A stretch of 64,000 bases of DNA from Lampris incognitus (taxonomy: Eukaryota > Chordata > Actinopteri > Lampriformes > Lampridae). A program made the translations under genes and the position numbers. The notes under the pieces are model-generated. The model saw nothing but the letters and a program-made list of their open reading frames with translations. It did not search any database and was not told where the DNA came from. The stretch spans positions 29,719,265-29,783,264 of the forward strand of contig NC_079222.1 of assembly GCF_029633865.1 (NCBI RefSeq). Direction: 5' to 3'. Shown here one piece after another: positions 1 through 12,325 of the stretch (positions are counted from its first letter, which is position 1; every line of letters begins with the position of its first letter).

Positions 1-727
1 TGGTTATTAAGTACATTCTGTCCACTAGAGGGCATTCCAACTACTCAAAATGTCTAGAAAGACGAACGAACTCTCAGAAAGTCCAGGTCAAGTCCAGGTT
101 TGAATAAAAGCTATTTATCATCTTTCTCAGGGCTAAGAAACACCCCTACTCCCCCAGATATTTAGGAGACTGCGAGAGATGTCCTAAGTGGTTAGGAGTT
201 GCCAGTAGAAGAATGAGACTGAGGAGACAATTTTCTCGTCTCAAATGGTCAGGACTGGTGGTCGCCGTTATGTCCTCTCTTTTCGCCATTTCTGTGATAG
301 TGACGTTAATGGTATTGTGATTCAGACTCAAACTTTATTGTTCATGACACGTCAAAAGCATTTCACATGGGTAGGCAGGCGAGAAGAGCGAGATTCGCTA
401 ACATTAGCCAACACATATATATATATATATTTAAAAAAACATTTTTTTACACATTCGAATGGCAATCCTAGCATTCAAATAGTATTACTATTTTTAATAT
501 TCAAAATATATTCGAATATAGAAATTCGTTCCAACAGCCCTAGAATACATATAAAAAAAGATCAATTTAGTGCCTACACGTTTCCTTGTCTGGTAAAATG
601 ATGTGACAGTCTAACAAAATCTCAAAGTATAACATCTGGATTTGTTCCAGTTTATCAGTCTCTACATCACAGTGAATAGCACTGTAGTCGAAAGAGTAGT
701 CAAGTGGAAGTCATTGTGCAAACTCAC
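1..727 (-). other. osbp2-like gene, part of intron 3
   Basis: This stretch lies immediately past the exon 3 splice donor of the minus-strand osbp2-like gene, so it is the start of intron 3; the next exon is outside the window. It is AT-rich with a short (TA)n run near 414-432. I see no coding signal or recognisable mobile element in it. Confidence 0.6.
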
Positions 728-978
728 ATTTATCATAGCATTGGAGGTGATGCGAAAGAGGGTGGCGCGCTCGTTGACAGCCTTCAGTTTGTCTGTGCCG
801 TCTGTGGAGCCCCTTAGCTCCTCGAGCTCGCTAAGGGAGCGCTGGAGAGCCGCACCGTGTTTGCCTATCAGCTCGTTGCAGGTGCTCAGGTCATCTAGTT
901 TGCTAGCTAGAGTCTTGAGCACCCCCTGGGTCAGGGCACGGTCCTCCTGGGGTACAGGACCCTCATCTCCTGAATCAT
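728..978 (-). CDS. osbp2: Oxysterol-binding protein 2-like, coding exon 3
   Basis: This 251-bp exon encodes the region after the PH domain of an oxysterol-binding protein. OSBP-family proteins move sterol against PI4P at ER-Golgi or other membrane contacts. The read begins DDSGDEG, where the first D codon is split with exon 2, then has the coiled-coil block KLDDLSTCNELIGKHGAALQ, RSLSELEEL and VNERATLFRITSNAMIN. The acceptor is ...GGTTAG at 979-984 and the donor GTGAGT at 722-727. Exon length (2+83x3) keeps frame with exon 2. The LDDLSTCN and KHGAALQRSL wording fits OSBP2/ORP4 a little better than OSBP1 from memory; an alignment would settle it. FFAT and sterol-binding exons must lie beyond base 1. 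Confidence 0.9.
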
Positions 979-1086
979 CTAACCGCAAAAGTGGAGGAGT
1001 GAAAAAGGTCATCAGACATTGGACGTACATTTGTCAATCGTGCAACCTACTGAGTCATACATACAAAAATTATGAATAACATTCTT

Positions 1087-1525
1087 TTTTTGGGGGGGGG
1101 GTTCCCCCCCTTTTCTCCCCAATTGTATCCAGCCAATTACCCCACTCTTCCGAGCCGCTGCTCCACCTCCTCTGCTGATCCGGGGAGGGCAGCAGACTAC
1201 CACGTCTCCTCTGATACATATGGTGTCGCCAGCTGCTTCTTTTCACCTGACAGTGAGGAGTTTCACCAGAGGGACGTAGCGTGTGGGAGGATCACGGTAT
1301 CCCCCCCCAGTTCCCCCTCTCCCCCAAACAGGCACCCCGGCCGACCAGAGGAGGTGCTAGTGCAGTGACCAAGACACATACCCACATCCAGCTTCCCATC
1401 CGCAGACACGGCCAATTGTGTCTGTAGGGGTGCCCGACCAAGCCTGAGGTAACACGGGGATTCGAACCGGCGATCCCCAAGTTGGTAGGCAACGGAATAG
1501 ACTGCTACACTACCCGGACGGCCCA
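1087..1525 (-). mobile_element. tRNA-derived SINE (family A), copy 1
   Basis: Full-length minus-strand SINE of about 440 bp. Read on the minus strand it starts with a tRNA-like head: an A-box-like segment near GTAGTGTAGCAGTCTATTCC and a B-box-like GATTCGAATCC. A fixed GC-rich body follows, ending in a G-rich then T-rich tail. It is flanked by a perfect 16-bp target-site duplication, tatgaataacattctt, at 1071-1086 and 1526-1541. It lies in intron 2 of the osbp2-like gene. Confidence 0.9.
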
Positions 1526-1541
1526 TATGAATAACATTCTT

Positions 1542-2649
1542 ATATAAGTCAAGGCCAACACCGTCTCAATTTTTTTCTGTTCATGCATTATATTTGCAAT
1601 TGAAGAGTTATACGCCAAACTGGGTAAGAGTATGTGAATGGTGTGGGAGCAACATCGCTCCTTGCACCCTGATCCCCCAACTCCCTCCTCTACACTGGCA
1701 GAAAACTGTGAATGAACACCGTTGCCTTGGAAACATCGGCCCGTGCGACTTAGAGGCTAGGTTATTTTTAGCAGCAGTGGAAAAAAGAAAAGATGCAGGG
1801 CTATACTGTCTCCTTCCCTTTCTCTCCAGCGCTGACATGAAATTAGTCTCAGGCATTTGAATGGAAGTGCAGTGAGACTGGCCAAATAGGCGGCAGAAAA
1901 GAAAGTCTCTCGAACAGATTACTGCATCGACTCGAGATGCCCTAACAGAGTAGAGGGAGCATGACAAGTGAGGGAGGATGTAGCACAAACAAGAGTTACC
2001 CTGAGGTGACCTCCAAAAGAACGTGAATAGCAGCTTTAAAGATCCCCACAATGACCCAAACCATCCAAAATATAAATAATTTTGTAAAAATGATCAATTT
2101 CATATCACAAAAAAAACAATTCCGAGCAGATTTTAATCAGTCGTAGCTGTTGTTTGATGGAGAAGACCTGGCCAAGATGGCTGAATCTAGGCCAAGAGCA
2201 GGGGGGATAGACTTCCATGCTGCATTAAAGCAAAAAAACAATCAAGACAAAAAGCAAACTGGATAAGCAAACTCTCACGAGTACAAGATTAAAAGAAGAG
2301 CGAGGGCTCCTTAAGGCATCTGGGATGTTTTTGTGACCCAAATACAGCAGAGAAAAAAAAAACCCATCTTGACTCATAGCTAGTGTGAGTGCGATATACA
2401 TGTGTGGTATTGACTGGCGTGAGTGCTGCACTGAGACCTGGGTCCAGTGACAATGAAGCATAGAGGATCTTATACCGAGCTTAACTGAGAAACTCTCACT
2501 TTGAGCCTCACTCACAAAGTGATTCATCAGCGAATCATTAGAAAACACCCACATGTGATGAAGGGCGCCCTGGTTTGATGAAAGGGAAACAGAAAAGCTG
2601 GAAAAAGAAACTGAGAGTGAAGAAAAAATAGGAGTGATGTGATGGCCCG
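1542..2649. other. osbp2-like intron 2, no gene seen
   Basis: Intronic sequence between the SINE at 1087-1525 and the SINE remnant at 2650. Open frames here (for example 1608-2051 minus) have no recognisable domain and no splice-consistent neighbours. Confidence 0.5.
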
Positions 2650-2790
2650 GGGCCCTGCGGTGGCCTGGTGGCCTGTCCAGAGTGTCTCCCCGCCTGCTGC
2701 CCAATGACTGCTGGGATAGGCTCCAGCATCTCTGCGACCCTTAGAGCAGGATAAGTGGTTTGGATAATGGCTGGATGAATGGAAAAAATA
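2650..2790 (+). mobile_element. SINE family B, 3' fragment
   Basis: Contains the CTGCTGGGATAGGCTCCAGC and GCAGGATAAGTGGTTTGGAT segments that form the 3' part of the dispersed element seen complete on the minus strand at 4570-5018. It ends in a GGATGAATGG tail. The 5' tRNA-like head is absent. Confidence 0.7.
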
Positions 2791-4050
2791 GGAAAGATTA
2801 AAAAAAAGGGAAAAAAAGGTTTCAAAACACAAATGAAGTGATAAAATTGCATGTTTCAACAGGAGGCTTGATGCAGCATGGCTTCTGCTAACTGCATCCC
2901 CAACCGAAATGTATTTGTATTCACAATTAAAGGATTGCCTTCTACAGTAGGCACAATGTGTATTCAGGCAGGTTATTATAGAGACAGCTTTCTGTTTAGC
3001 CTATTGGCTCTAACGGAAAATGCCATTATTGCACAATTTAGAACCACTGATAGGAGAACCATCCACTACTTTCTGAACTCTAAAATGACTTGAGCAATAA
3101 AACAAGCCTATGCAAAACCCTGCAACTGGGCTCACACCTTTAACTCTTCATTTGTCCTAATTTTAATCACCACTAGTGTTGAGTAAGGCAAAACATATTG
3201 CTGTGTATATAAACAGGAAATTAGATATTGAGAGTTGCACATTTTACATAATGCACAGGCACTCTGTTTAGCTATAGCACTATAACTGGAATTATTGAGA
3301 ATTAATAGATTCATCCAATTCAGGTCAAATTATTTAGACACTATTAAAAGTACCGCTCTTTCATGTATGCATCCAATAGGTGGGCCATATTGTCCAAAAT
3401 CTGAGGGAAAAAAAAAGATCTACCCTCACCTAAGTCATTAGCATGGCTGCAAGGCTGACCCCAGTACCCATATGAGACAGCGTGATAAAATTATTACAGC
3501 AAAACAGCAGGCAGCAGAAAAATATTTGATCTAGCCTACATAATGCCTTGTTTGTTTGTTTGTTTTCAGTCATTTTGTAAGATATGTTCTCCTTTTGCTC
3601 GACAAAAAGCTGCTGCAGTTCTGTCACCAAAGACATCCCATCACAACTGCAAAGACAAGTTAAAGGTCACTTCTTCAGTCAATTAACTCAGAGTAAGCAG
3701 ACAGTAATAACTACAGCAATTCCACACAAAAAAAAACAAAAATACAAATTCAAACATCCCTATAGCATCTTATTTGTTTTTTCCTTTGCATAATAAGATG
3801 GATTACTTACAACGTGACACTTGCTAATAAGGCTACACTCACCTCTCGTCCTGAGAATGTAGGCGGAGATATAGGTTTCCAGTACAAATATTTCTTCTTC
3901 TCACTCTACTGTTTTTCTCCCTCTACCCTGCCTGCTACCAGAATGGAGGGAGGAGTCTAGTCTAAGCGAAGGTCATTTCATTCAGCTCTCGCTGTCGTCA
4001 TACTGAGAGGAAAGAGGGAGGGAAAGGAGTGAGGATGCTAATGTGCGTGC
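2791..4050. other. osbp2-like intron 2, no gene seen
   Basis: AT-rich intronic sequence. A (TTTG)n tract sits near 3549-3565. I see no exon-like or element-like structure that I can name. Confidence 0.45.
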
Positions 4051-4058
4051 GTAAGAGA

Positions 4059-4090
<32 letters not shown>

Positions 4091-4182
4091 CAGACAGACA
4101 GACAGACAGTGAGAGACAGAGAGTGAGAGAGAGACAGACAGACAGACAGACAGTGAGAGACAGAGAGTGAGAGAGAGAGAGA
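4051..4182. repeat. (GA)n/(GACA)n compound microsatellite
   Basis: Alternating GA, GACA and GAGT runs over about 130 bp. The TCTC reading on the other strand creates spurious Ser/Leu-rich frames. Confidence 0.9.
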
Positions 4183-4569
4183 ATACTCCACTGTATACAC
4201 TGTATACCTTGTTCCACCTGTGCTTCTTTTTTGAAAATATTCCCTCATGCAGACCCTGCAGAATCAAGATAAGGTGTGCGCAAGTCTAGGAACTAAAAAT
4301 AGCGACAAAGCCAAGACAGAATGTGCCAGTATGGACTGCAATCACGATTCCTTTACCCATAAATGGGGATTACTTTGAACACCAGTTAGTACTTTGCAAA
4401 AAAAAATAAAAAAAAAAATAGGAATGCTATAATAAGAAGGCCTAAAAGCACGCTTACACTTCTTCTATTCTCAACTACACTTCCATGTCCTCCGCCTTTG
4501 AAGGCGCAGCTGCTGACCCAGTGTCTTGAAGGGAGACAGATGGAGACATATCTTCAAGTTGATCCAGCC

Positions 4570-5018
<449 letters not shown>

Positions 5019-5489
5019 CTTCAAGTCGGTAAGACTTCAAAACAACTCTGTGTCCAAACTGGAGTGACTCAATGTCTCTCCTTAAGCAAGCAGGTGACCC
5101 ACAAAAAATCTGGGGTCTATCACAGACCCACGTTCAAAGCTCAGTTTCCATCTTGCTTTCCACCCAAATTTATTCTTCTCTCAAAAATGTGTAAACACCA
5201 TTTTGATGACTTCAGTTGGCTATTCCTTTCCAGTATATTAGACAACACTGTCCTCTTGTGGCCTATTACTCACATTAACTTAAGTCCTCTACTGGATGGT
5301 GAAAACAGTGCTCGTCTTTTATAACCTTGAAGGTGAGACAACTATATAAAACTCTCTACAATGACATGTCACCAAATAAAATAAACTTGATGAATTTATT
5401 CATCAATAATAATTCTAAAATGTATCTGAATGGTTCTGAAATACTGTGGTTATGGCAGCCTTGAACTTGTGCAACCATTCAAATGGACA
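5019..5489. other. osbp2-like intron 2, no gene seen
   Basis: Intronic sequence between a SINE and an RTE LINE. No coding or element signal that I can support. Confidence 0.45.
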
Positions 5490-7665
5490 TGTATATCTTA
5501 TGCAGGAGGCGTGATCTGAAAGGGACTGGAGACTGCAAGGTGGTGACAGGGGAGAACTCAGCTAGGCAGCATTGGATGGTGCTTTGTCAGATGACTTTGA
5601 AGATCAAGAAGAAGAAGAGTGAAGGCAGAGCCAAGGATGAAATGGTGGAAGTTGAAGAAGGAAGAGTGTTGTGTGGAGTTCAGGGAGGAGTTAAGACAGG
5701 CACTGGGTGGTAGTGAAGAGTTGCCGGATGGCTGGCCAACCACTGCAGATATAGTGAGGGAGACAGCTAGGAAGGTGTCATCTGGACCGAGGAAGGAAGA
5801 CAAGGAGGCGAGCCCTGGTGGTAGAATGAGGACGTACAGGAAAGAATACGGAGGAAGAGGTTGGCAAAGAAGTGGGATAGTCGGAGAGATGAATAAAGAC
5901 AGGAGTACAAGGAGATGCGGTGTAAGGTGAAGAGAGAGGTGGTGAAGGCAAAGGTAAAGGCGTATGGCAAGTTATATGAGAGATTGGACACCAAGGAAGG
6001 AAAAAAGGACTTGTACCGATTGGCTAGACAGAGGGACTGAGCTGAGAAGGATGTGCAGTAGGTTAAGGTGATGAAGGATAGAGATGGAAATGTGCTGAAA
6101 AGTGAGGAGAGTGTGTTGAGAAGGTGACGGGAATAATTTGAGGGGCTGATGAATGAGGAACATTAGAGGGAGAGAGAGAGGGTTGGGTGATGTGGGGATA
6201 GTGAATCAGGAAGTGTGGTGGATTAGCAAGGATGAAGTGAGGGCAGCTATGAAGAAGATGAAGAGTGGAAAGGCGGTCGGTCCAGATGACAAACCCGTGG
6301 AGGCATGGAGGTGTTTAGGAGAGATGGCAGTGGAGTTTTTAACTAGATTGTTTAACACAATCTTGGAAAGTGAAAGGATGCCTGAGGAGTGGAGAAGAAG
6401 CATACTGGTACCGATTTTCAAGAGAAAAGTGATGTGCAGAACTGTAGCAACTACAGAGGTATAAAGTTGATCAGCCACAGCATGAAGATATGGGAAAGAG
6501 TAATAGAAGATAGGCTAAGAGGAGAGGTGATGATTAGCGAGCAGCAGTGGCATGAAGAGCACCACAGATGTGATGTTTGCTTTGAGAATGTTGATTGAGA
6601 AATACAGAGAAGGTCAGAAGGAGTTACATTGTGTGTTTGTGGATTTAGAGAAAGCATATGACAGGGTGTCGACAGAGGAGGTGTGGTATTGTATGAGGAA
6701 GTCGGGAGTGGCAGAGAGGTATGTAGGAGTGATGCAGGATATGTATGAGGGCAGTGTGACCGTGGTGAGGTGTGTGTTTGGAATGACAGATGGGTTCAAG
6801 GTGGAGGTTGGATTACATCGGGGATCGGCTCTGAGCCCTTTCTTGTTTGCAATGGTGATGGACAGGTTGACGGACAAGATCAGACAGGAGTCTCCTTGGA
6901 CTATGATGTTTGCGGATGACATTGTGATCTGTAGCGAGAGTAGGGTGCAGGTTGCGGAGAGCCTGGAGAGGTGGAGGTATGCACTGGAGAGAAGGGGAAT
7001 GAAAGCCAGTAGGAGCAAGACGGAATACATATGTGTGAATGAGAGGGAGGACAGCGGAATGGTGAGGATGCAAGGAGTAGAGGTGGTGAAGGTATATGAC
7101 TTTAAATACTTGGAGTCAACTGTTCAAAGTAATGGGGACTGCAGAAGAGCGGTGAAGAAGAGCATGCAGGCAGGGTGGAGTGGGTGGAGAAGAGTGTCAA
7201 GAGTGATTTGTGACAGAAGGGTACCAGCAAGACTTAAAGGGAAGGTTTACAAGACAGTAGTGAGACCAGCTATGTTATATGGTTTGGAGACAGTGGCACT
7301 GACCAAAAAACAGGAGGCAGAGATGGAGGTGGCAGAGTTGAAGATGCTAAGATTTTGATTGGGAGTGATGAAGAAGGACAGGATTAGGAATGAGTATATT
7401 AGAGGGGTAGCTCAGGTTAGACGGTTTGGAGACAAATCAAGCGAGGCAAGATTGAGATGGTTTGGACATGTGCAGAGGAGAGATGCTGGGTGTATTGGGA
7501 GAAGGATGCTGAAGATGGAGCTGCCAGGGAAGAGGAAAAGAGGAGGCCAAAGAGGAGGTTTATGGATGTGGTGAGGTCGGTTATGCAGGTGGTTGGCGTT
7601 CAGAGGACAGAAAGAGATGGAAACAGATGATCCGCTGTGGCAACCCTTTAAAATAAGGGTGGATG
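5490..7665 (+). mobile_element. RTE-type non-LTR retrotransposon, 5'-truncated and broken
   Basis: Plus-strand pieces of an endonuclease-reverse transcriptase polyprotein. In order: the endonuclease-RT linker (GDCKVVTGE, then PRMKWWKLK near 5630); RT block 1 (KMKSGKAVGPDDKPVEAW at about 6258-6311); VPIFKRK and NYRGIKLISHSMKIWERV near 6410-6500; VDLEKAYDRV near 6640; the RT active-site motif FADDIVI at about 6909-6929; a thumb region; and the C-terminal RWFGHVQRRDAG block at 7458-7493, typical of RTE elements. Several frame changes and a stop near 7356 break the frame. The apurinic endonuclease N-terminus is missing. It sits in the osbp2-like intron 2, opposite to that gene's direction. Confidence 0.85.
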
Positions 7666-8494
7666 AATACATTTCAGGCATATCATACAAAATCCAAATA
7701 AACATTTTTGTTTTGAGCTGATTTCCTTCATCACACCTGTTTTATGTTTGATTTGTGTTGATTTGTGAACTGTAGATCTTGTGTTGATTTTAATATAGAC
7801 AGAAGCTACAAAAAATTTTGTCAAAAGGATGTTAATCGATTATTTAACTGGTTAGACTTCAACAGAGAAGACCAATGACTATAAGCTGCTCAGCTTTGAC
7901 CACCACTTTAACTCCAGGCTAAAGAGGCATGGTGGTGATACGATCACTGATCAGCCTTATCTTGTCCACCACATGCTTCAAGCTCTGTCCCTGAGGAAGT
8001 GGTGCCAGGAAGTAGAAACTAAATCAACCAAACATAAGAATAGCTTCTTCCCACAACTGGTGGCAACCCTGGAAGACTGATAAACACTAAATTAAGAAAA
8101 AAAAAAAACTCTTCTCTGCAATTTTCTGCATTTGTGTAGCAGAGCTAAAATCAGTAATATTTTTTCCAAGAGTCAATTTTTTCAGTATATCACATGTCCA
8201 CAACTACAACTATTAGTTACTACAAAGAAATAATTAAATGTACCTTGTCTGGTTCATGCCGCTGTTGTTCCTCTTATCATTTAAGACAATGTGGGCATCT
8301 TAACACATAGCCCATCTGCATAGCTCTTATGCAGCCATCATCCCTTACCACTGTTATGGTATAAATAGGGCAGAGCAACCGTCATGTTTTTCAAACATGA
8401 GCGCAGGTGTGGAAAAAAAGCCCTTCACATCCTAACACACCATCTGTGACAAGTACAATTTGGACAGTGTAGGGGTACACGCATGCTGTGTTAC
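7666..8494. other. osbp2-like intron 2, splice-donor proximal part
   Basis: Intronic stretch directly after exon 2 in gene direction (donor GTAAC at 8490-8494). The segment near 7850-8090 resembles a decayed LINE fragment, but I cannot assign it. Confidence 0.45.
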
Positions 8495-8700
8495 CCGAGT
8501 GATGCATCAATTGAGTCGCGTTGGCCTTAGCCTGCTGCAGGGCAGAGACCCAGCGCTGACATTCTCCCTCCGAGGTGGCCTTCAGGTGGTAGCTCCGTCC
8601 TCCACTCGTCAACACCAAGTGGCAAGTGTCCCCAACCTCAATGTGGGCCGTGACCATTGGAATTGTGCCGCGGCAAGTGTGTGCCATCTCTGCTTGAGTC
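8495..8700 (-). CDS. osbp2: Oxysterol-binding protein 2-like, coding exon 2 (PH domain, C-terminal part)
   Basis: A 206-bp exon encoding the second half of the PH domain, which in this family binds PI4P and Arf1 at Golgi membranes. The read is TQAEMAHTCRGTIPMVTAHI, then SGGRSYHLKATSEGECQRWV and the invariant-Trp C-terminal helix (QRWVSALQQAKA). The acceptor is TTCTGTAG (8701-8708) and the donor GTAACA follows ...CACTCGG. The first base completes the Arg codon split with exon 1 (YYR), and the last G joins exon 3 to make Asp, giving HS-DDSGDE. EMAHTCRGTI and the SG(G/A)RSYHLKA segment resemble OSBP2 more than OSBP1 from remembered family sequence. Confidence 0.93.
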
Positions 8701-9261
8701 CTACAGAACACAAACATAGCAGGGGGCAATGAGCTGGGATACATCAAGAATAGGGCGATGCCACTAAATCAGGGGCAAAGGTTAAAAAAACCTAACTTAT
8801 ATAAAGGCTGTTTGATATTTCATACGACACAAGCCTCCGAAGTGAGGCGTGGTTTTACAGATGGCATGAGTTTGTTTAATAGCAAACACAGGGCACAGAT
8901 ACATATAGATTTGGTTTGTTGCGCCTACATAGATCCTGTTTGCCCACAAGGGAGAAAATAGAGATTAAGTAGAACTGATCCAACGACTCATCCGTGCCGT
9001 CAGAGAGCCCTGGGAGATGCCGTGTGAAGAGTCTCAAAAGCTAACCTACCTAATTAACATTAACTACTAATAACCATTACTTTGCCTAATATAAGTTATT
9101 ACCAGCTGAGGTTGAAAAAAAAGGGATGAAGGCTGTGGGCTGACAATCTGAGCAAGTTAAGCCCCTTCGCTCGCTAAACCTGGTTTAGATATCAGTTTGC
9201 CAGGCGAACACCTGCAACTCCGCGCGACCGTTCGCAGTAATGGCTGAAGAAGTTGCTCCAC
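8701..9261 (-). other. osbp2-like intron 1
   Basis: A 561-bp intron between the donor AG|GTGGAG at the end of exon 1 and the acceptor TTCTGTAG of exon 2. I see no element or coding content in it. Confidence 0.8.
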
Positions 9262-9422
9262 CTGTAATACGACAGCAGGCCGTTACTGAGGACAAACCAT
9301 CGCCGCTGGTAGCCCTTCAGGTAGTTGGTCCATTTGAAAAGCCAGCCTTTGTGGGTATCCAAGCCGGGCAGCTGGACCCCTGAGAGAGTTGGGGAGGGCA
9401 AACTCTTCACCAGTTCGTTCAT
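9262..9422 (-). CDS. osbp2: Oxysterol-binding protein 2-like, coding exon 1 (PH domain start); start codon uncertain
   Basis: This exon encodes the start of the PH domain: [20 protein letters not shown], then [14 protein letters not shown], ending mid-codon at [29 protein letters not shown] is a hallmark of OSBP/OSBP2. The only in-frame ATG upstream of the PH domain is at 9420-9422 ([11 protein letters not shown]). The same frame stays open back to a TAA at 9600-9602, with a plausible low-complexity N-terminus ([20 protein letters not shown]) but no ATG. Family members usually have a longer Ala/Gly/Pro-rich N-terminus. Either translation starts at 9422 in a weak context, or at a non-ATG codon, or a longer exon is hidden by an indel in the 13-base C run at 9582-9593 region, or an upstream exon exists. 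Confidence 0.85.
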
Positions 9423-9560
9423 CTGCCCCGCTGTCAGCGACACCGCGACCCGATGCAGATGTTGAGTCAGTCGCCGCTGCAAGCTAGCTGCTGCGGCGCG
9501 TCCGGACGGACGGAGGCTAGGCGGGACACCGCTAGCCACCGGCGCTGTTGTGGGAATCAA

Positions 9561-10090
9561 TGAAATGCGGTAAATCGCAAACCCCCCCCCCCCGACTTCT
9601 TATGCTCAGCGTCCAAACGGGAGAGCCGGAGACACCACGTAGGTTTCAGGGTACGGCGGATGGTAACCGCGCCGTCAACAGAGGAGGCAGGCGCACGCAG
9701 ACTTGAAGGCGTTTACAGCGCAGCGTTGTTGATATGAAGATGGGAAAGGCGCAATGACGCGCACACATTTTTTTTTATTTTTTATTTTTTTTACCGGACT
9801 AAAGTCGCCGACATCGTACTCACAGCCAACATTAACGTCGCGTATCAGCCGCTGGTCGGTCTGAGCATAACCGCGACAGCGGTCAATCCCCCCCAAACGC
9901 AGCAGCTCAGGCAAAACCCACGCAACCGCAAACCTGAGACCACGGCCACAGGAGATACAGGAGACGTCCGCTCCATCTTTAAATGCAGGATGACGTCAGA
10001 GCCCGAGGAGGTCCGCGAGTCTTTTTTTTTTTTTTTTTTTTTACTCTGTCGTCCAATCACACGTTTATCCACGAACGGGGTAGAGTTTGT
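9561..10090 (-). promoter_or_regulatory. Presumed promoter/5' region of the osbp2-like gene
   Basis: CpG-rich stretch directly upstream of exon 1, unlike the AT-rich surroundings (many CG dinucleotides at 9600-9720, 9820-9910 and 9960-10015). It contains a TGACGTCA element (9990-9997, CRE palindrome) and a poly-T tract at 10022-10042. No clear TATA box in the expected position. This is inference from composition and location. Confidence 0.55.
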
Positions 10091-10224
10091 ATTTGGCGAC
10101 CTGACGAAGGTGGGCGGTGACCCGTAAGATCACTGACGCTTTCACCGACACAGCCGGTCTGCGCTGTCGGCGGTGTTTAGCCACTTCAGGCAACGATGCG
10201 GCACCGATGGCCTGTACTTCTTCG

Positions 10225-10520
10225 GGCCCTGACAAAATGGACGTGAGTCTGAAGTGGCCCACATGTAGAATAGCAAATATGGCCCAAATATGCCAAATCA
10301 AATGTGGACCTTTTTTTTTGGTAAAGATGCTCTGAAATCTGGATGTGACCCTGAAGTGGCCCGTGTGGTAAAAGGTGAATATGGCCCAAATATCACAAAA
10401 CAAATATGGGCCACCTTCGGAAAATATGTGGCACAATGCGGCATTACTATGGCTTGGTTCTGGCCCAGATCTGGCAGACAGGAGCGGACCGCCCAAGTGC
10501 CATCATTCCACGCGGTATGT
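10225..10520. repeat. Tandem-like repeat with about 105-bp unit
   Basis: Two diverged units share TGAAGTGGCCC..., AATATGGCCCAAATAT and (A/C)AAATATGGGCC-type segments (first unit about 10232-10335, second about 10340-10450). A third, weaker GGCC-rich segment follows to about 10520. I recall similar 'tggcccaaatatg' repeats as common in fish DNA; I cannot name the family. Confidence 0.6.
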
Positions 10521-10707
10521 GGGCCGGATGGAAGTGTGGGACGGGTCCGGGCCACAGCACGTTTGCTATCTGGGATGGAAACGACGTCAAAGGAGATCCC
10601 CTTTATAACAAGACGAAGGTCAAACAGATTGTTTTTCACCACCGCCCTAAAATATATTTGATCGTACGCCATTTAAAATATGTAACTGTACGAGACTGAA
10701 TGTTCTT

Positions 10708-10795
10708 GGCAAGGCAAGGCAAGTTTATTTATATAGCACAATTCATAATCAAAGGCAATTCAGGGTGATTTACATAAGGACATAAAAGACATTAA
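10708..10795 (+). repeat. Dispersed repeat, GGCAAGTTTATTTATATAGC head
   Basis: Starts with GGCAAGGCAAGGCAAG then TTTATTTATATAGCACAATT, a head found repeatedly in fish genomes. Related heads with TTTATTTGTATA occur at 53073 and 62305. Confidence 0.6.
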
Positions 10796-11985
10796 AAAGA
10801 GAAACAACAAGATAAAAAGACGAAAAAAAGAGAAATTAAAAAGAGAAATTGCGAAAAAGAGACGTTAAAGGATGATAAAAATACAACAACCAATAATCTT
10901 AGAGGCATCCTTTTTGTGTGGATGGCTGTATGCATTATTTCTGACAGTGTTTCTCTCACAAAAACAAAATGTGGCACTGCTAAAACTACAGTTAGCTGTT
11001 GTCGAGTTTACTTGGGAAACAACAACAGCTGCAACACAAGAATTTAGATATATTTTTCTACCTATCGCTGTAAAATGCCTGCATGGAAAGGTCAATTTGA
11101 AATAATATAACAGGATTATTTGGACTCTGCAACTGTAGATCTTGAAATGTTCATTTATTTTCTCTGTCTCTCTGCAGCAATGTTGCAGTGCAAGGACAGC
11201 AGTGCCATCAAGGTCCCAGTTGTTAAAACACCACAGGTCAGAACATGGCCAATAATGTCCATAATGACCCATGCACGTTAAAGACCTTGAATGCTGTACC
11301 AAGTAACTTGCATGCACAGCTCACTCCAACCAAATCTCTCAGAAGGATTTAAAATGGGCAATACTTGACTGCCACGTTTGTTCATGTTGTGATATTCCCT
11401 CTGAAAATGACTATTTTTGTTGTTGTTGTTGTTGTTGTAGTTGTTGTTAATAATCATCTTAAAAACTGTGTATGTTTGATGGTTGATCTTTTCAAACTAA
11501 CATTCATGGCACATTCAGGTCTCATAAAAACAGAGAACAGAGTCGGTATTCTTCGAAAGATTTTAAAGTTTATGTGGTGAAACGCAGTAACGTGCAAAAC
11601 AACTGTGTTGAAGTTGCCTGTTCAGCAATAACAGATTTTAGCAATAATGCTGACCCTTATAGTACTGGAATATATCCATCACCAACAGATTTTCCAAATT
11701 AATCTAGCGGAAATGTGTTTCTCTTCTATTGAAACAGAAATGCTACGGAGTACAGCATGTAATGATCTGCTGGGTGAGCTGCACTATTTGATGAGCACTA
11801 CATGTACATGCTTCAAACATCGGTCCAGATGTCTTTAATAACCACCCACAAGTTGGTCTGGTGGTTATCAAAGCACTAAACACTGCATTTTGTGCACACA
11901 GCCCTTTGTTGAAACAAATAGGAGGAGATGGTCCTTTAGCCTCAGCTTTCAAACATTCTGTTTCATTCAACCTTCCACAGAAACG
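10796..11985. other. Intergenic, no gene seen
   Basis: AT-rich sequence with a (TTG)n run at about 11418-11450. No exon or named element supported. Confidence 0.45.
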
Positions 11986-11989
11986 GTTG

Positions 11990-12325
11990 ATTCAGTTCTG
12001 CACAATAATCCAGTCTGTCCTCTGCACATCCATCACTGTCTGGTTTGGTTCGGCCACCAAACAGGACAGGGACAGACTACAACGGACAGCTAGGTCTGCA
12101 GAGAAAATCACTGGTGCCAACCTGCTCTCGATTCAGGACTTATAGCCCTCCAGACACAAGAAACAGCAGGCAACATCACCGCAGACCCATCACACCCTGG
12201 TCACAACCTGTTCCAACTCCTCCCCTCTGGTAGGCGCTACAGAGCACTGTACCCCAAAACAACCGCATATAAATACAGTTTCTTTCAGTGGGCTGTCACT
12301 CAAATGAACGCATAACACGGACAAA
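11990..12325 (+). mobile_element. L2-like LINE, 3' terminal fragment
   Basis: Encodes the C-terminal region after RT of a fish L2-type LINE: IIQSVLCTSITVWFGSATKQ, then DRDRLQRTARSAEKITGANL, followed in shifted frames by YSSRHKKQA and the FQLLPSGRRYRAL-like end (about 12200-12245). Frame changes show it is dead. The 5' part is missing. Confidence 0.8.

Noticed and set aside
1608-2051. 147-residue minus-strand frame within the osbp2-like intron 2
   Set aside because: No domain, not in frame with the exons, no splice sites at its ends.
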